From Heterostelium album PN500 (lineage: Eukaryota > Evosea > Eumycetozoa > Acytosteliales > Acytosteliaceae), in contig NW_008805072.1 in the NCBI RefSeq assembly GCF_000004825.1, forward strand, positions 1,122,435-1,186,434: a DNA stretch of 64,000 nt, in the 5' to 3' direction. The notes under the pieces were generated by a model that saw nothing but the letters and a program-made list of their open reading frames with translations, ran no database searches and had not been told where the DNA came from. Position 1 is the stretch's first letter; every line of letters begins with the position of its first letter. The position numbers and the translations under genes were made by a program. Below are positions 35,311-46,386 of this stretch, piece after piece.

Positions 35311-35850
35311 GTCGGCAAAAGATTGGTTGGCCTTGAGTTGTCAAGGAGTTTTTCTTCATCCCAACTGTCTGCTGATTCTATCCAAGTAAAGAAACGAATG
35401 ATTCTTTGGTATTCTTCTTTATCAAAATAGAGATATGATATTGGAACCATCTCTGTTGTCATCGAATGGAATTATTATGAATCAACTAGAGTTTTCATTC
35501 AAGTATGTATTTGAAGAGTTACAGACCATCATTATCTTTTATCTTTCGAATCTAACTTCTTTATGAGATATTAACAGTGCTATTATGTACATAAGATTTG
35601 ATATATTTGTCCATTTGCTTTTTCTTCTATATTTACAACTTCTCTGATGTACTTGATGTCGGTATCAGTATATTGAGCACTTCTCAATTAGCCGGTAACA
35701 CTCTAAGGTATACGGAGCAGCTTTTGGTAAAATGACCTTGGTTGACATAGGCATTGAAAGTTGACCTTAACCTCGGCACCTTTGGTTACATCAACCCCTT
35801 TTTCACTTTGTCGGATGATCTGATCCATCGTTTCTCTGAGAAATATAGAA
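35250..35850 (-). pseudogene. Decayed gene of unknown family
   Basis: The minus strand holds several protein-like segments in different frames: MDQIIRQSEKGVDVTKGAEV (near 35830), KVILPKAAPYTLECYRLIEK (near 35710), TDTDIKYIREVVNIEEKANG (near 35640), and an open stretch 35462-35250 reading MTTEMVPISYLYFDKEEYQR onward to SIRSQFNKL. Stops and frame changes separate them, and only the last is a full ATG-to-stop frame (70 codons). I do not recognise the family. A small expressed gene at 35250-35462 cannot be ruled out. Confidence 0.4.
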
Positions 35851-37130
35851 AGACTCAAGTGTATAAATTAGTCAAATCAATTAAATAAAGATCATCAGTT
35901 CAGACTTAGATGATCAGTTCCAAATAATTTATATTGATTCAGCCAAGCTTTAATTATAAAAATTTAGATAACACTTCTTCGAAATCTATTTCAGTAGGAT
36001 TGCTATTAGATTTGAACCTCAAAGTATGTAAAAAAAAACCTTAATAATATTGTTTCTAACTATGCACATTCATGTCTTGGGTATTTTATATATCAAATCA
36101 TGATCCCACCAAAAATTTTAACAATTTTTTTTTTTTTTTTAGATCTGTCAAAAAAATCGTTGATCAAAAATCAAGATTCACCTTCGATTTGGGCTCACCC
36201 TTTTTTTTTCAGTAAAAAGTATCGATCTTTTTATATTTATTGGGTTTTGAGGCATGATGTTATGTTGTTGGGTATGAAAAATTATCTTAAAAAAGTGTCA
36301 AATTTGTGTTTAAAGTGATCAAAAAAAACTAATAAAATTTTAAAGTTTATCAAAAAAACCAACCTTATTTATTGCAAGTTTTGGGCTTTACAAAAGACAA
36401 AAACAGAATTGATTACTATTAAAAAAAATTGTTTTATTTCGTTAATATTAACATTATTAATATCTTTAATTTTGTTTTTGTGTGTCAGTTGGAATTAATC
36501 TGTTATATATATTTTAATCACTTGAAAAAAAAAAAACAGACCTGTACAATAGTAATAATATATAATAATATATAAGATCAAGTTTAGAAGTTATCAAGTT
36601 AACATCTGTCTGATCAATTTTCTATCTATCTTTGAAAATAAAGTGTTAACACTCCTTTTTTTTCATTCCATCACACGAGCGTATTATTATCTCAACACGG
36701 TGTTTTCATTTAGCTGCACCACCTTATACTGCACTTCTCATAATCTTTTATTTTTATTTTTATTTTTTATTTTTTATTTTTGATTGTCAAAAATAACACC
36801 ACACACAACCTCACACCCACTTTCAATCAATCACAAACTTAACTAATTTATTAATAAACAATTGTTTTATTTTTTAATAATAGTTTATTGGGTTTCATAC
36901 ATTTTCCAAAACAAAAAAAGAAAAACAAAGAATAACAATAAATTGTAATACTATAATTATATATATGTAAAATTAGTTTTTTTTTCTATTACTATAAATT
37001 AATTTTTTTAGAGAGAATAAGAAAAAAATGGATAAAGATAATAATAATAATAATAATAATGATAATAATACAATAAATAAGAAATTTACTTTTAAAGGAA
37101 GCAGCTACATCAATAAGAGATGGAGTTGGA

Positions 37131-38438
37131 ATGTATTTTGGTTTGGTAAATGAATATAATAGAAATCATCATGGAGAACCTGGTCAATCTCCAGCTTCTC
37201 CAGCTCCGCCAGGTGGTCATCCACCCAACGATCCATATTGGATGCACGAGGGTTTCTGGGCAAAATCAAAACCAACCAACGACGTAGAGATGGCTTCACT
37301 CTCACCACCACCACCAGCATATGCCGATCACCAATTCAATCATAATATTCCAATTGACAACTTGTCTCCACCCAAATCAATGGACTATTATCCACCAGAG
37401 ATGATTGTAGATTCCGATGGAACCAGAGGACGGGGAAGAGGACGTGGTCGTGGTCGTGGTGGACATCCATCACGTGTCGATGCGCCAGCAGTCACTGCTG
37501 GTCATCCCTCTGAAAATCCATATCTTCAAGGAAGTGATAAACCGACAGCTGGAGTTGGAATGGCAGCTGCTCCTCTAATGACAAAACGACCAAGTCCAGT
37601 GAGTCGCGGAATTTCAGCACATAATCTAAAGGAAACAGAGCTTACAGCACCACCACCACCTCAACAATACACACCCTATTTCATTATATTAATTAGTTTG
37701 ATCAACGTTTGCATTTTGATTTGGGAAATCATTTTGAATCGTGGATTCGAGCCTTGGAAGACCAATCCATGGTTTGGACCATCGGCCACCGTTCTCTTGA
37801 ATGCAGGCGCCAAATATACTCCGGCAATGCTAGCCGGTGAATGGTGGCGTTTCTTCTCGCCCATTTTCTTGCACGTCGGAATTTTTCACTTGTTGATGAA
37901 CCTCATGACACAGGTTCGTGTTGGAATGCAGTTGGAGCGTGCCTATGGAGCACATCGTATCGTGCCCATCTATCTATTATGTGGAGTCATGGGAAATCTG
38001 TGTAGTGCCATCTTCCTACCACAGTCTGTACAAGCCGGTGCTTCCGGAGCAATCTTTGGTTTCCTCGGAGTTCTAGTGACCGATCTCTTTAGAAACTGGA
38101 GTCTATTGGCTAGTCCTTTCATGAATTGTTGTTCATTGATGTTTACCATTATCATTTCATTCGCTGTAGGTCTGTTCTTGCCAGGTGTAGATAATTTTGC
38201 ACATTTCGGTGGATTCGTGATGGGTATCATGTCGAGTTTGATTTTCCTACCATCTTTGACACCAAAGAGAGCCATTGGAAAGCGTGTATGTCTGATACTC
38301 ATTGCCATACCAATTACAGTTGCCACTTTTATTGCATTGTTTGTTGTATTCTATAGACAAATTGAAACAAGTTCCTGGTGTCCAGGTTGCAAATATATTA
38401 CTTGTCTTCAATTCCTTAGTTGGTGTAAAGCATCATAA
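37131..38438 (+). CDS. Rhomboid-family intramembrane serine protease, 435 aa or longer
   Basis: The frame from the ATG at 37131 starts MYFGLVNEYN. It is open upstream to 37077 with protein-like sequence (EAATSIRDGVG), so the real start may be earlier; a well-placed ATG at 37028 (AAAAAATGG, then Asn run) is in another frame. The N-terminal 175 residues are Pro/Gly-rich with an RGRG run (about 99-111). Six or seven transmembrane helices follow. Catalytic residues are present: GASG with Ser305 and His358 in NFAHFGG, plus HLLMN (His253, Asn257) of the oxyanion/helix-2 site. The C-terminal tail has Cys pairs (CPGC, CLQFLSWC). It should cleave single-pass membrane proteins. It is convergent with the ankyrin-type gene, about 100 bp between stops. 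Confidence 0.9.
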   Translation: MYFGLVNEYNRNHHGEPGQSPASPAPPGGHPPNDPYWMHEGFWAKSKPTNDVEMASLSPPPPAYADHQFNHNIPIDNLSPPKSMDYYPPEMIVDSDGTRGRGRGRGRGRGGHPSRVDAPAVTAGHPSENPYLQGSDKPTAGVGMAAAPLMTKRPSPVSRGISAHNLKETELTAPPPPQQYTPYFIILISLINVCILIWEIILNRGFEPWKTNPWFGPSATVLLNAGAKYTPAMLAGEWWRFFSPIFLHVGIFHLLMNLMTQVRVGMQLERAYGAHRIVPIYLLCGVMGNLCSAIFLPQSVQAGASGAIFGFLGVLVTDLFRNWSLLASPFMNCCSLMFTIIISFAVGLFLPGVDNFAHFGGFVMGIMSSLIFLPSLTPKRAIGKRVCLILIAIPITVATFIALFVVFYRQIETSSWCPGCKYITCLQFLSWCKAS

Positions 38439-38542
38439 AAATATATTTTTTTAAAACAAACCGATAGATAAATAATTTTAAAATAAAATGTATAGTAATC
38501 CATTAACAAATAGATATATTTTTATATTATCTTTAAATTTTA

Positions 38543-40798
38543 TTAAACATTTATTTTTAATGTCTGATTGATTTGTTTTCCTAATAAATAGGTTGCAATC
38601 TCTTTATGATTAATAGAGTTGGCCATATATAATGCATCTGTTATTTGAACATCGGATCTATTCTCACAAATGAATACTACAATATCATATCTATACAAGT
38701 GAGTTGCAGTTTTGAGGCAATTGGAATTAATGGAATCATTGAATCCTTGGTAGTGAAGGTATTTAAGCATGTTTAATCTACCTTTTTGACAACAAAGATT
38801 GCCAATGTACATGAAATTAAATAAATCTGGATATGCTTCTACTAAAAGTTGAAATATATCCAATCTATTTAAATTTATAGCATATTCAAGAGCAGAGGGT
38901 GTACATCTTTCAGTTCGATTGTTTATAAGGAATTTTGTAACTTCATAGTTACCATCTTGAACCACTCGGTCCAAGGTGAATTTAGAGAATCGTTTAAAAG
39001 CAAGTTGATGAAAAAGTTGAATTTCTCCAAGAGTAATATGTTGATTTGCACTTAGTAGTAGGTTCGATGGAATGTGGTCTAGTATTGAGGGATGTTTCGG
39101 GAAAAGATACCTCATAATAGGAAAGCAATTCTTTTGGCAAACATCAATGGCAAGACTACGAATATCTTGAGCAGATAGAGTTGTTGATTCATAGAGATAC
39201 TTGAATATTTCCAAATGTTTTTGTTTGACTGCATTGAGTAAAGGTTTCAATCCAACATTGGTAGATCCAACAATTGGAAAAAGGAATTTAATTGTTTGTA
39301 AATCACCTTTGATAACAGCAGTATCAATTGCGAGTGAAGTGAATCCATTCAAAATATTGTATCTATAAAGGAATCTTATACCTTCAATGTATCCTTTATA
39401 GATAAGAATATTTATATCCATACTGCTAGTTGTATAAATTACACCTTTCGATAATAAATATTCTGCAATATCTATATGGTTTCCTTCTAAAGCCCTCTTT
39501 ACATAGTCATTGGATGGGTCATGAATCATAGGGTTTGGAATATTGTCAAAAAAGAATTTAACAGCTTCGAAATGACCATTGCTAATTGTTTTAGATAAAG
39601 TAGTTGGCTTGTATCCTTCGGTTCTATGTTTATGAAGGAATTTAATGATTGGTAAATGGCCAGATCGAAAAGCAAAGTCCAAAGCTTTGGAGCTACAACC
39701 CTCACTGCGATTGAAATGCAAGAACTTTACAACTTTGAGTCTGCCATCGTTTGAAGCATTGTCTATTCCAGCAACAGTACAGCCCTCCGTTCTATTGCTA
39801 TGAAGAAACTCTACAATTTGAATAAATCCATTTTTTGCAGCAGAATCCATGGCTTTACTAGTACAATTTGCTGATCTATTAAAGTGTAGATATTTAACCA
39901 AATCTAAATGACCTTTTTCTGCTGCCAAATCCAAAGCATTCGGTGACAGCTTTATCTCTAAAGAAAAATATTTACTATTCTCATACAACCAAACAACTGT
40001 ATCCAATTGTCCATTTTGTGAAACATGGTCAATCGATAATGTTGTATTCTCTATTCTATTATTTCCAAGATATTCCTTTAATAAATCAATCCTTCCATTC
40101 TTGGCAATAAACTCTATTGTTTCACTATTAATATTTGAAAAGTGTGGTAGCAAAAGTTCCAATATTTCTAGATGACCTTTGTAGATAGGATAAAATAGCA
40201 ATTCATAATCCAAAATAGCTCGCCCAGAATCCAAAACATATTTGACTACATCTATATTGCCACTCGACAAAACAATTGAAAAGGTATTTGTTGACATCTT
40301 GTATCCAGGAAAATGCAGAAAAAACAGTTTAATAAATTCAAGATGACCACTGGCAGCAGAGATACGAATGCACTCTTCCAAGTAGAGTTCAGTTTCTTTG
40401 AATCCCAGAAAATATTTAACCAATTCCAAATGTCCACTATTGACAGCACATATAATATGTTTAGGTTGTACACACTTTGGAAATGTAGTAAATAAATAAG
40501 CAATGGTTGATAGATGGCCATTGGTGACAGCCAACCTTATATTTGGAATAATGGATCTGGTCATGATCATGTCGATTGAATTAGAGGCAATAGATCTATC
40601 TTCGCTTTGATAATAATCAAGATAATCTTTCAACTGGTCTACATAACCATAGCCAATTAATTGTTTTGGGAGCTTTATCAATGTGGGCCATCTATATACT
40701 TCAGTTGTTAAATCTCCGATTTCATTTATTAATTGGAATATTAATCTAATTAATACTTTATTTCCAATTATTTTTTTAAATAATAAATCTATTTTCAT
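38543..40798 (-). CDS. Large ankyrin-repeat-type protein, 751 aa
   Basis: Single exon, ATG at 40798. The N-terminal ~60 residues (MKIDLLFKKIIGNKVLIRLI) form the conserved head of a large dictyostelid family that resembles a degenerate F-box-like region. The rest is a chain of ankyrin-like repeats of about 30-33 residues, each with NGHLE(L/V)VKYL-type helices; the middle repeats carry a recurring HxNR(S/T)EGC turn. Such repeats bind proteins; the partner is unknown. The family is large and fast-changing in dictyostelids. A relative of the same style lies at 42803-45211, on the other side of eif4a3. Confidence 0.85.
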   Translation of the reverse strand: MKIDLLFKKIIGNKVLIRLIFQLINEIGDLTTEVYRWPTLIKLPKQLIGYGYVDQLKDYLDYYQSEDRSIASNSIDMIMTRSIIPNIRLAVTNGHLSTIAYLFTTFPKCVQPKHIICAVNSGHLELVKYFLGFKETELYLEECIRISAASGHLEFIKLFFLHFPGYKMSTNTFSIVLSSGNIDVVKYVLDSGRAILDYELLFYPIYKGHLEILELLLPHFSNINSETIEFIAKNGRIDLLKEYLGNNRIENTTLSIDHVSQNGQLDTVVWLYENSKYFSLEIKLSPNALDLAAEKGHLDLVKYLHFNRSANCTSKAMDSAAKNGFIQIVEFLHSNRTEGCTVAGIDNASNDGRLKVVKFLHFNRSEGCSSKALDFAFRSGHLPIIKFLHKHRTEGYKPTTLSKTISNGHFEAVKFFFDNIPNPMIHDPSNDYVKRALEGNHIDIAEYLLSKGVIYTTSSMDINILIYKGYIEGIRFLYRYNILNGFTSLAIDTAVIKGDLQTIKFLFPIVGSTNVGLKPLLNAVKQKHLEIFKYLYESTTLSAQDIRSLAIDVCQKNCFPIMRYLFPKHPSILDHIPSNLLLSANQHITLGEIQLFHQLAFKRFSKFTLDRVVQDGNYEVTKFLINNRTERCTPSALEYAINLNRLDIFQLLVEAYPDLFNFMYIGNLCCQKGRLNMLKYLHYQGFNDSINSNCLKTATHLYRYDIVVFICENRSDVQITDALYMANSINHKEIATYLLGKQINQTLKINV

Positions 40799-41000
40799 AA
40801 TTATAATAAGTTAAAAAAAAAAAAAGGTAAATAAATGATTGATTATTAAATCCAATATTTCTATTAATCTTTCTAAATTTAAAAAAAAAAAGTTCAATTA
40901 GCCTGGTTGAACATAATCACATAATCACCCAGAACAAAAAGAAATTAAATCAAAATCCTGGTATTTTTTTTTTAAATTAAATGATAACATTTTCTTTATT

Positions 41001-42493
41001 CTAATTAATTGAATCAGCAAAATTCATTCTAAAGTTAAAAGAGATTTAATTAGATTAGTATTTTTAAAGATGAGTTTATAAATGATCTACTTACGGCATT
41101 TCATCTATTTGAGTAGAATAAAATTGTTCAATATCTCTTAGAATTCTTATATCACTGCTCTTTACAAAATTGATAGCAACACCTTTACGACCGAAACGAC
41201 CAGATCTACCGATTCTGTGAATGTAGTTCTCACGATCATTTGGCAAGTCGTAATTAATAACCAATGATACCTGTTGTACATCTATACCTCTTGCTAAAAT
41301 ATCTGTTGTAATTAATACACGACTATATAGTTATAATTAATAAAATATTTTTTTGTTAGTAAACTCTTTATCAATTTCATTTGATTACTATAGTTACTTT
41401 TCACCTGATCTAAATGACTTTATAATTTCTTCACGTTCTTTTTGTTCCATGTCACCATGCATCGATGCTACTGTAAAGTTTGCTTCACGCATCTTGTCTG
41501 TCAAAATGTTAACCTTTTGTTTAGTGTTACAAAAGATGACGGCTTGTGTGATGGTGAGTGAGTCGTAGATGTCACAGAGTGTTCCAAACTTCCATTCTTC
41601 CTTCTCTACCGATACAAAGAACTGCTTGATTCCTTCGAGTGTCAACTCATCACGCTTCAAGAGAATACGTACTGGATCGGTCATGAATTTCTCGGTCATG
41701 TTGATTACGTCCTGTGTAAGAGTGGCTGACACCAACACGATCTGAGTGGCGGGTGGCAAGTAACGATAGACATCGTTGATCTGCTGTTGGAATCCGAGAC
41801 CGAGCATCTCATCGGCTTCGTCGAGTATGAGCATCTTGATGTGGCGAGTTGCCAGTGCCTTACGACTGATCAAGTCGAGTACACGACCCGGTGTTCCCGA
41901 GACGATGTGCACACCGGCCTCCAAACGACGTAGATCCTCGGCAATTGTCTTTTGTCCGACAAATGCATGCACTTGTACACTCATGAATCCACCTAGTGCC
42001 ATCAGCACCTTTTGAATCTGTTGTGCCAACTCACGAGTCGGTGAGAGAATCAGTACTTGTGGCGACTTTACAGAGACATCGATCGATTGCAATGCACCAA
42101 TTGAAAAGGTGGCAGTCTTTCCAGTACCTGATTGTGCTTGTGCAATTGTATCGTGACCTTTAATAATTGGTAGAATGGCACGTTGTTGAATAGCAGATGG
42201 TTTCTCGAAACCGAATCCAAATATACCTCTTAGCAAGTCATCTTTAAGATGCATCGATTCAAAAGTAGGACAAACCTCTATGATATTCTTTGCACCAGAT
42301 GTTTCGTATGAATCGGTAGTAGCATCTTTCTTTTTATGATCTGATCTATCTCCACCACGATGATCTCTTTTATCACGTCTATCTGTTGGTCTATTTGCTA
42401 AAAGTAAGTAGTTAATTCAATCACATTTATTAATTAAAAATATTCAACCTTTTATTAGAATCAAATAATTAAATACTTACATCTATATGACAT
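41001..42493 (-). CDS. eif4a3: DEAD-box RNA helicase eIF4A3 (exon junction complex), 422 aa
   Basis: Minus-strand exons 42493..42481, 42397..41398, 41322..41095 and 41028..41001. The first coding exon is only 13 nt (MSYR) and the last only 28 nt. Motifs: Q-motif [12 protein letters not shown], Walker A SGTGKT (94-99), [28 protein letters not shown] and [13 protein letters not shown]. The ending [17 protein letters not shown] matches the eIF4A3 C-terminus (DEMPMNVADLI in animals), which separates it from eIF4A1/2. The protein is the RNA-clamping ATPase of the exon junction complex in the nucleus. Without the last small exon the frame would stop right after DEMP, so splicing is needed for the conserved tail. 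Confidence 0.94.
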
Positions 42494-42802
42494 TTGATAA
42501 TATAAATAAAAAGTAAAGAACTAAAGTAACAATATAAAAATAAACTAATTTAAAAATTTAGCTGTTATTAATTTTGTTCGTCAAAAAAAGGTTTTTTTTT
42601 TTTTTTTCTGAAAATCAATAAATATTTTATTGTTACCCTGTCAGTACCACGTTTGATCCAGTTAATTCTTTATAAAATATAATTCTTTATTTATTCTTGA
42701 CAACTTTTATAATATCAATGTTAATAACGTTTATTATTCCAACATCTATAGATGTAGAATAAAATAAAAAAAAAAAGATTTCTTTACAGGTCAATTTTAT
42801 TT
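42494..42802. promoter_or_regulatory. Spacer: eif4a3 promoter and downstream end of the second ankyrin-type gene
   Basis: 309 bp between same-strand genes. A T run lies at 42594-42607. A hairpin at 42734-42762 is built on the palindrome ACATCTATAGATGT (42742-42755), close to the stop of the ankyrin-type gene, where it could mark 3' end formation. No coding sequence is seen. Confidence 0.35.
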
Positions 42803-45096
42803 TTATTTAGATTTATTTAAATTTATGTTTGGTTGTGATTTCATAATCTTTGGATGATCCAATAAATAGTTTACAATATGATATTGTTTGGCTTTTAGTG
42901 ATGAATCTATCACATATCGGGGTATCATTTGTTGTGGAAGAGTGCAAAAGTTGTCGACATAGTACTTGAGTTGCGGGAGTAGACCGGCAGTACAAAGTGA
43001 GTTGATATGTGCATCTTGGTTTATGGTTCTACTTCCCATGATCCATTGAACTGTTATAGAAAGAACAGCGGCCACTTCATCAGAGTGATTGTTGCAATCG
43101 GCCAAGAGATCTTTGATTCCTTGTAAGTACTGACCCTTTTGGAGAAGTAGCTCTATTACGCTTATTGCCAATTCTGGATTGTGTAGGAGATGTCGAACGG
43201 TCAATGAGACGGCAGTGGCGATTCTATTTGGCTGGATGTGATCGACAAGTAACTTAAAGACTTGGAGCTGGCTACCGTTGTTACCACTCAATACCAACTT
43301 TAAAAAGTTATCGTCAATATGAGGTTTGATTAGAGCGATAAATGATTCAATGATAACGAGGTTACCACTGGAAGCGACCGATGGCAAAAGTTGTACAATG
43401 TTGTCCTCTGTGATTTGCTCGGCCAAATAATATTGGTTCAGTACTTCGTAGATGGATGCTTTGCATGCATAGTTGACTACCTCTACACTTAGTTCAGCCA
43501 AGTATTTATATATGGTATCGTTCTCTAGAAGGAAGAGTACCGCCTCTTTGAAACCAAAGTGTATTGCATTCTGGAATGTTTGGAAGCTAAACAACTCTAG
43601 ATGATGTCGGTAGAGATGATGAACGATTTCCATTCTCTTGGAGACAAGAGTGGGTTGTTGTAGTTGGCTGGGTTCCAACTCCATTGAAGAGTCAATACAT
43701 TTGGCACTGACACCTGGAACTCTGTGTTTCTCGAGCATCTCTAAAACGTTGATCCAATTGTACTTTACGGCATCGAGCCATATAACTTCATGCCATCTTT
43801 CCGGTATGGACTTGGCACCGCCACCAGCAGCGTCCAGAGACTTCAAGAATAACTGTATCCATGTATTGGTGTGTAAAAAGTAGATATTACCAGTGTAGAG
43901 CAGGTCGTCAGTCAGTAGCTCTGGATATTTTTGAATGACAAACGAAGAGCATCTCTCCATATCCCTTGCTATGGTATTCTCCAGTAGTCGTTTGGTCCAT
44001 TCTTTCTTTCTGATTTGATAGAGAAAGTAAAACAACTCTACATCATCAGTCTTTAACGAGTAGAGTGACGATTCATTGTAGTTGTCTGGAAACCTTGAAT
44101 AGAGATACCTGGCAGCCTCTAGATGACCAGCTGTAACAATAGCATCGATTGTATTTGGCATACATTCTAGCTGGTGAACATCCACCAGATACTTTATTAC
44201 TTCAACATAACCGTTGACCGCGGCATTAAAGAGAGCCTGTGGTGATGCTCTGGTGATTAGTTTTTGGTCAAACAGATAGCGGATCGCCTGTAGATCGCCT
44301 GCACTACACATGTTATTTAGACACTCGATAGTGCACCCTTCGCTTCTGTTCTCGTTGAAATACTTGATGACTTGGTAGTTGGCAGCGTGATCCATCAGTA
44401 GTTTGCCTTCGGCCTGGTTGAACTGCGGTTGCTTTCCATTTTTGGCGAGATACTTGATGTATTCGAGTTGTCCGTATTTCGATGCATTGACCATCGCCAC
44501 TGAGAAATAGGACTTATGAATGGCAATCTTGTGGGCACGTGCAAAGTCCAACACCAATACAAAGTCCATCGTACAACAGACCTTGTTAATGATACAGCTG
44601 CTTGGTGAAGATTGAAGCAAGTGACTTCGTACCAATGTAAGTGCAATAGAGTCATCTATCTTCAACAACAGAGACGGTGTCTTTAGTGTCTTGATCAACT
44701 TTAGGTACCTGATTAGCATTGGAAATCCGTTTGGTTTCAGTGTGACAACGGGTAGTTCGTTTGGCTTTAGCAACGATTGACCATACTTTTGCAGTACCAT
44801 TACCTTTTCAACGGAAACTGATAGATCTTCATCATGATTTTGGCAGATCGATTGTATCCAAACAGTCAATCGGTTCTTAAAGATAAAAGAGATGGTTTGC
44901 AGTGGATACATTCTCTTTAGCTTGGTAATCATATTCTCCATAAGGTTGGCACCACCATTTTGCGATGACCAATCGATAGTAAGGTCATCATAAGTTAAAT
45001 ATTTAACATTATCATTATTTATAATTCTATTGATTTCATAGATAGAATTGAATAGTATTGGTCTAATATATCGATTATGTAATAATACTTTAAAAG

Positions 45097-45127
<31 letters not shown>

Positions 45128-45211
45128 TATATTTTTATATTGATTATTATTATTGTTGTTGTTGTTGTTGAATAAATTGTTGTTATTATTATTACAATAC
45201 ATATTAAACAT
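42803..45211 (-). CDS. Large ankyrin-repeat-type protein, 802 aa
   Basis: Single exon, ATG at 45211. An Asn-rich start (encoded by repeated AAC/AAT) leads to TFKVLLHNRYIRPILFNSIYEINR, the family head also seen in the gene at 38543-40798. Then come degenerate ankyrin-like repeats, clearest around 230-380 (SKYGQLEYIKYLAKNG, SAGDLQAIRYLFDQ, VNGYVEVIKYLVDVH, TAGHLEAARYLYSR). The second half is more diverged but keeps the helical period. No other domain is recognised. It is probably a scaffold or adaptor; this is inferred from the repeats only. Confidence 0.83.
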
Positions 45212-45635
45212 ATGGTGAATAATAAATAAAACCTTACCTTACATTGCCTTGATCAATAAAAAGTATCGGCAACCAAATCCGAACAAATTCTCATGTTTTT
45301 GCAAAAAAAAAAAAAAATCAATTGAAAAGAGGAAAAATCTCTTATTTTTTCTAAAAAAAAATGCCAACCAGCTGATCACTTTTTAGAATCCTAATAATAA
45401 GCCGAATGGAATGAGTCTATAGATCTTAAAAGTTGTTATCCTAAGTATCGGTTTGAATTAAATAAAAATAGATTGTTAGTTTTTTATTTTTGATTGAATT
45501 TTTTTTTTTTTCAGGAGATAATTTTGATATAGAAAAATAAAACTTTTAAAAATTTAAAATAATTATCTCCTTGTTATTTTGTTTTATTATATATACATAG
45601 AGTTGAAATTGAATAAAGATAGTTCGTTACCAAAC
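45212..45635. other. Intergenic region
   Basis: 424 bp between same-strand genes: the promoter side of the ankyrin-type gene and the 3' side of the small paralogue. A/T runs at about 45303-45317 and 45499-45510. No gene is seen. Confidence 0.5.
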
Positions 45636-46386
45636 TTAGATTACCAATGGTTCTGAAAAAAGAATATCTAGATAGATTCTTAGAGCATCTTTCTCCACTC
45701 TTAGTTTCTTTTTTACTGTTCTCTCATTGGTGCTTAGCAAACGATTTGGCCAGCACATTTTCTGCTTCAAGATTCTTTTCCAACAATTACACATCTTTTT
45801 GTTATTCTTTTTGTAGTCTCCAACTCTATTTACCATCGTTTTATATCTATCGAGGGCATATCTACGGAATTTCTTGCTAAGATTGGATGATTCAATACCA
45901 TACTTTTGGCAAACCTGTGCTTGTGTGTGAAGAAAGTCTGACATATCCAAAGTAATCTGAGGAGCTCCATCTTCTACTACTACTACCTCGGTAGTCTCCA
46001 AGATAGCTGGCTCATAACATATTTCCTCTGGTGTTTTTATTTCTTCAACCAGATATTCGTAATGAATATAGTCTGGATTGTATCCTAAATCCATGTTTAT
46101 TGTTGGATTGGTATTTATATAATTATTATTAAAGTCATTTATTGATTGCCAATCTTGATTTTGACAGATTTGGATAAATGATTCTTGGCTTTCTTGTAAT
46201 TGTTCTTGTCGTTGTTGAAATTGTTGTTGTTGAAATTGTTGTTGTTGTTGAAATTGTTCTTGTTGTATTTGAGATAATAGATTATTTTCTTAATTTTTTT
46301 TTAATTGGTATAAGTATTTTAAATAAAAATTATATTAGATCCAAATACATACCTATTTGATACCAATTTTGACTTATACAGTTCAT
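45636..46386 (-). CDS. Small basic HTH-like protein, paralogue 1, 228 aa
   Basis: Exon 1 46386..46353 (MNCISQNWYQI) and exon 2 46288..45636; 64-nt phase-1 intron, donor GTATGT, acceptor TTAAG. After a Gln-rich stretch and an acidic region (VVVVEDG), the last ~115 residues form a basic domain shared with the genes at 48421 and 52890. In it, TQAQVCQKYGIESSNLSKKF reads as a helix-turn-helix of the Psq/homeodomain-like sort, then DRYKTMVN, a Lys-rich loop with CNCW, WPNRLLSTNERTVKKKL as a second HTH-like segment, and the end YLDILFSEPLVI. Not a family I recognise. A DNA-binding role is inferred from the basic HTH pattern. It is about 70% identical in this domain to the gene at 52890 by eye. Confidence 0.75.

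Larger units (their letters stand above)
34930..37027. other. 2.1-kb intergenic region with gene relics
   Basis: Between the phosphate carrier and rhomboid genes, both on the plus strand. It contains a decayed coding region on the minus strand (about 35250-35850) and an inverted 38-bp duplication (35186-35310). From 36000 on it is T- and A-rich leader-like DNA with no supported gene; a 72-codon frame at 36100-36318 is low complexity and judged chance. Confidence 0.5.

Noticed and set aside
36100-36318. 72-codon plus-strand frame
   Set aside because: Phe runs from T tracts, no recognisable pattern, no splice continuation.
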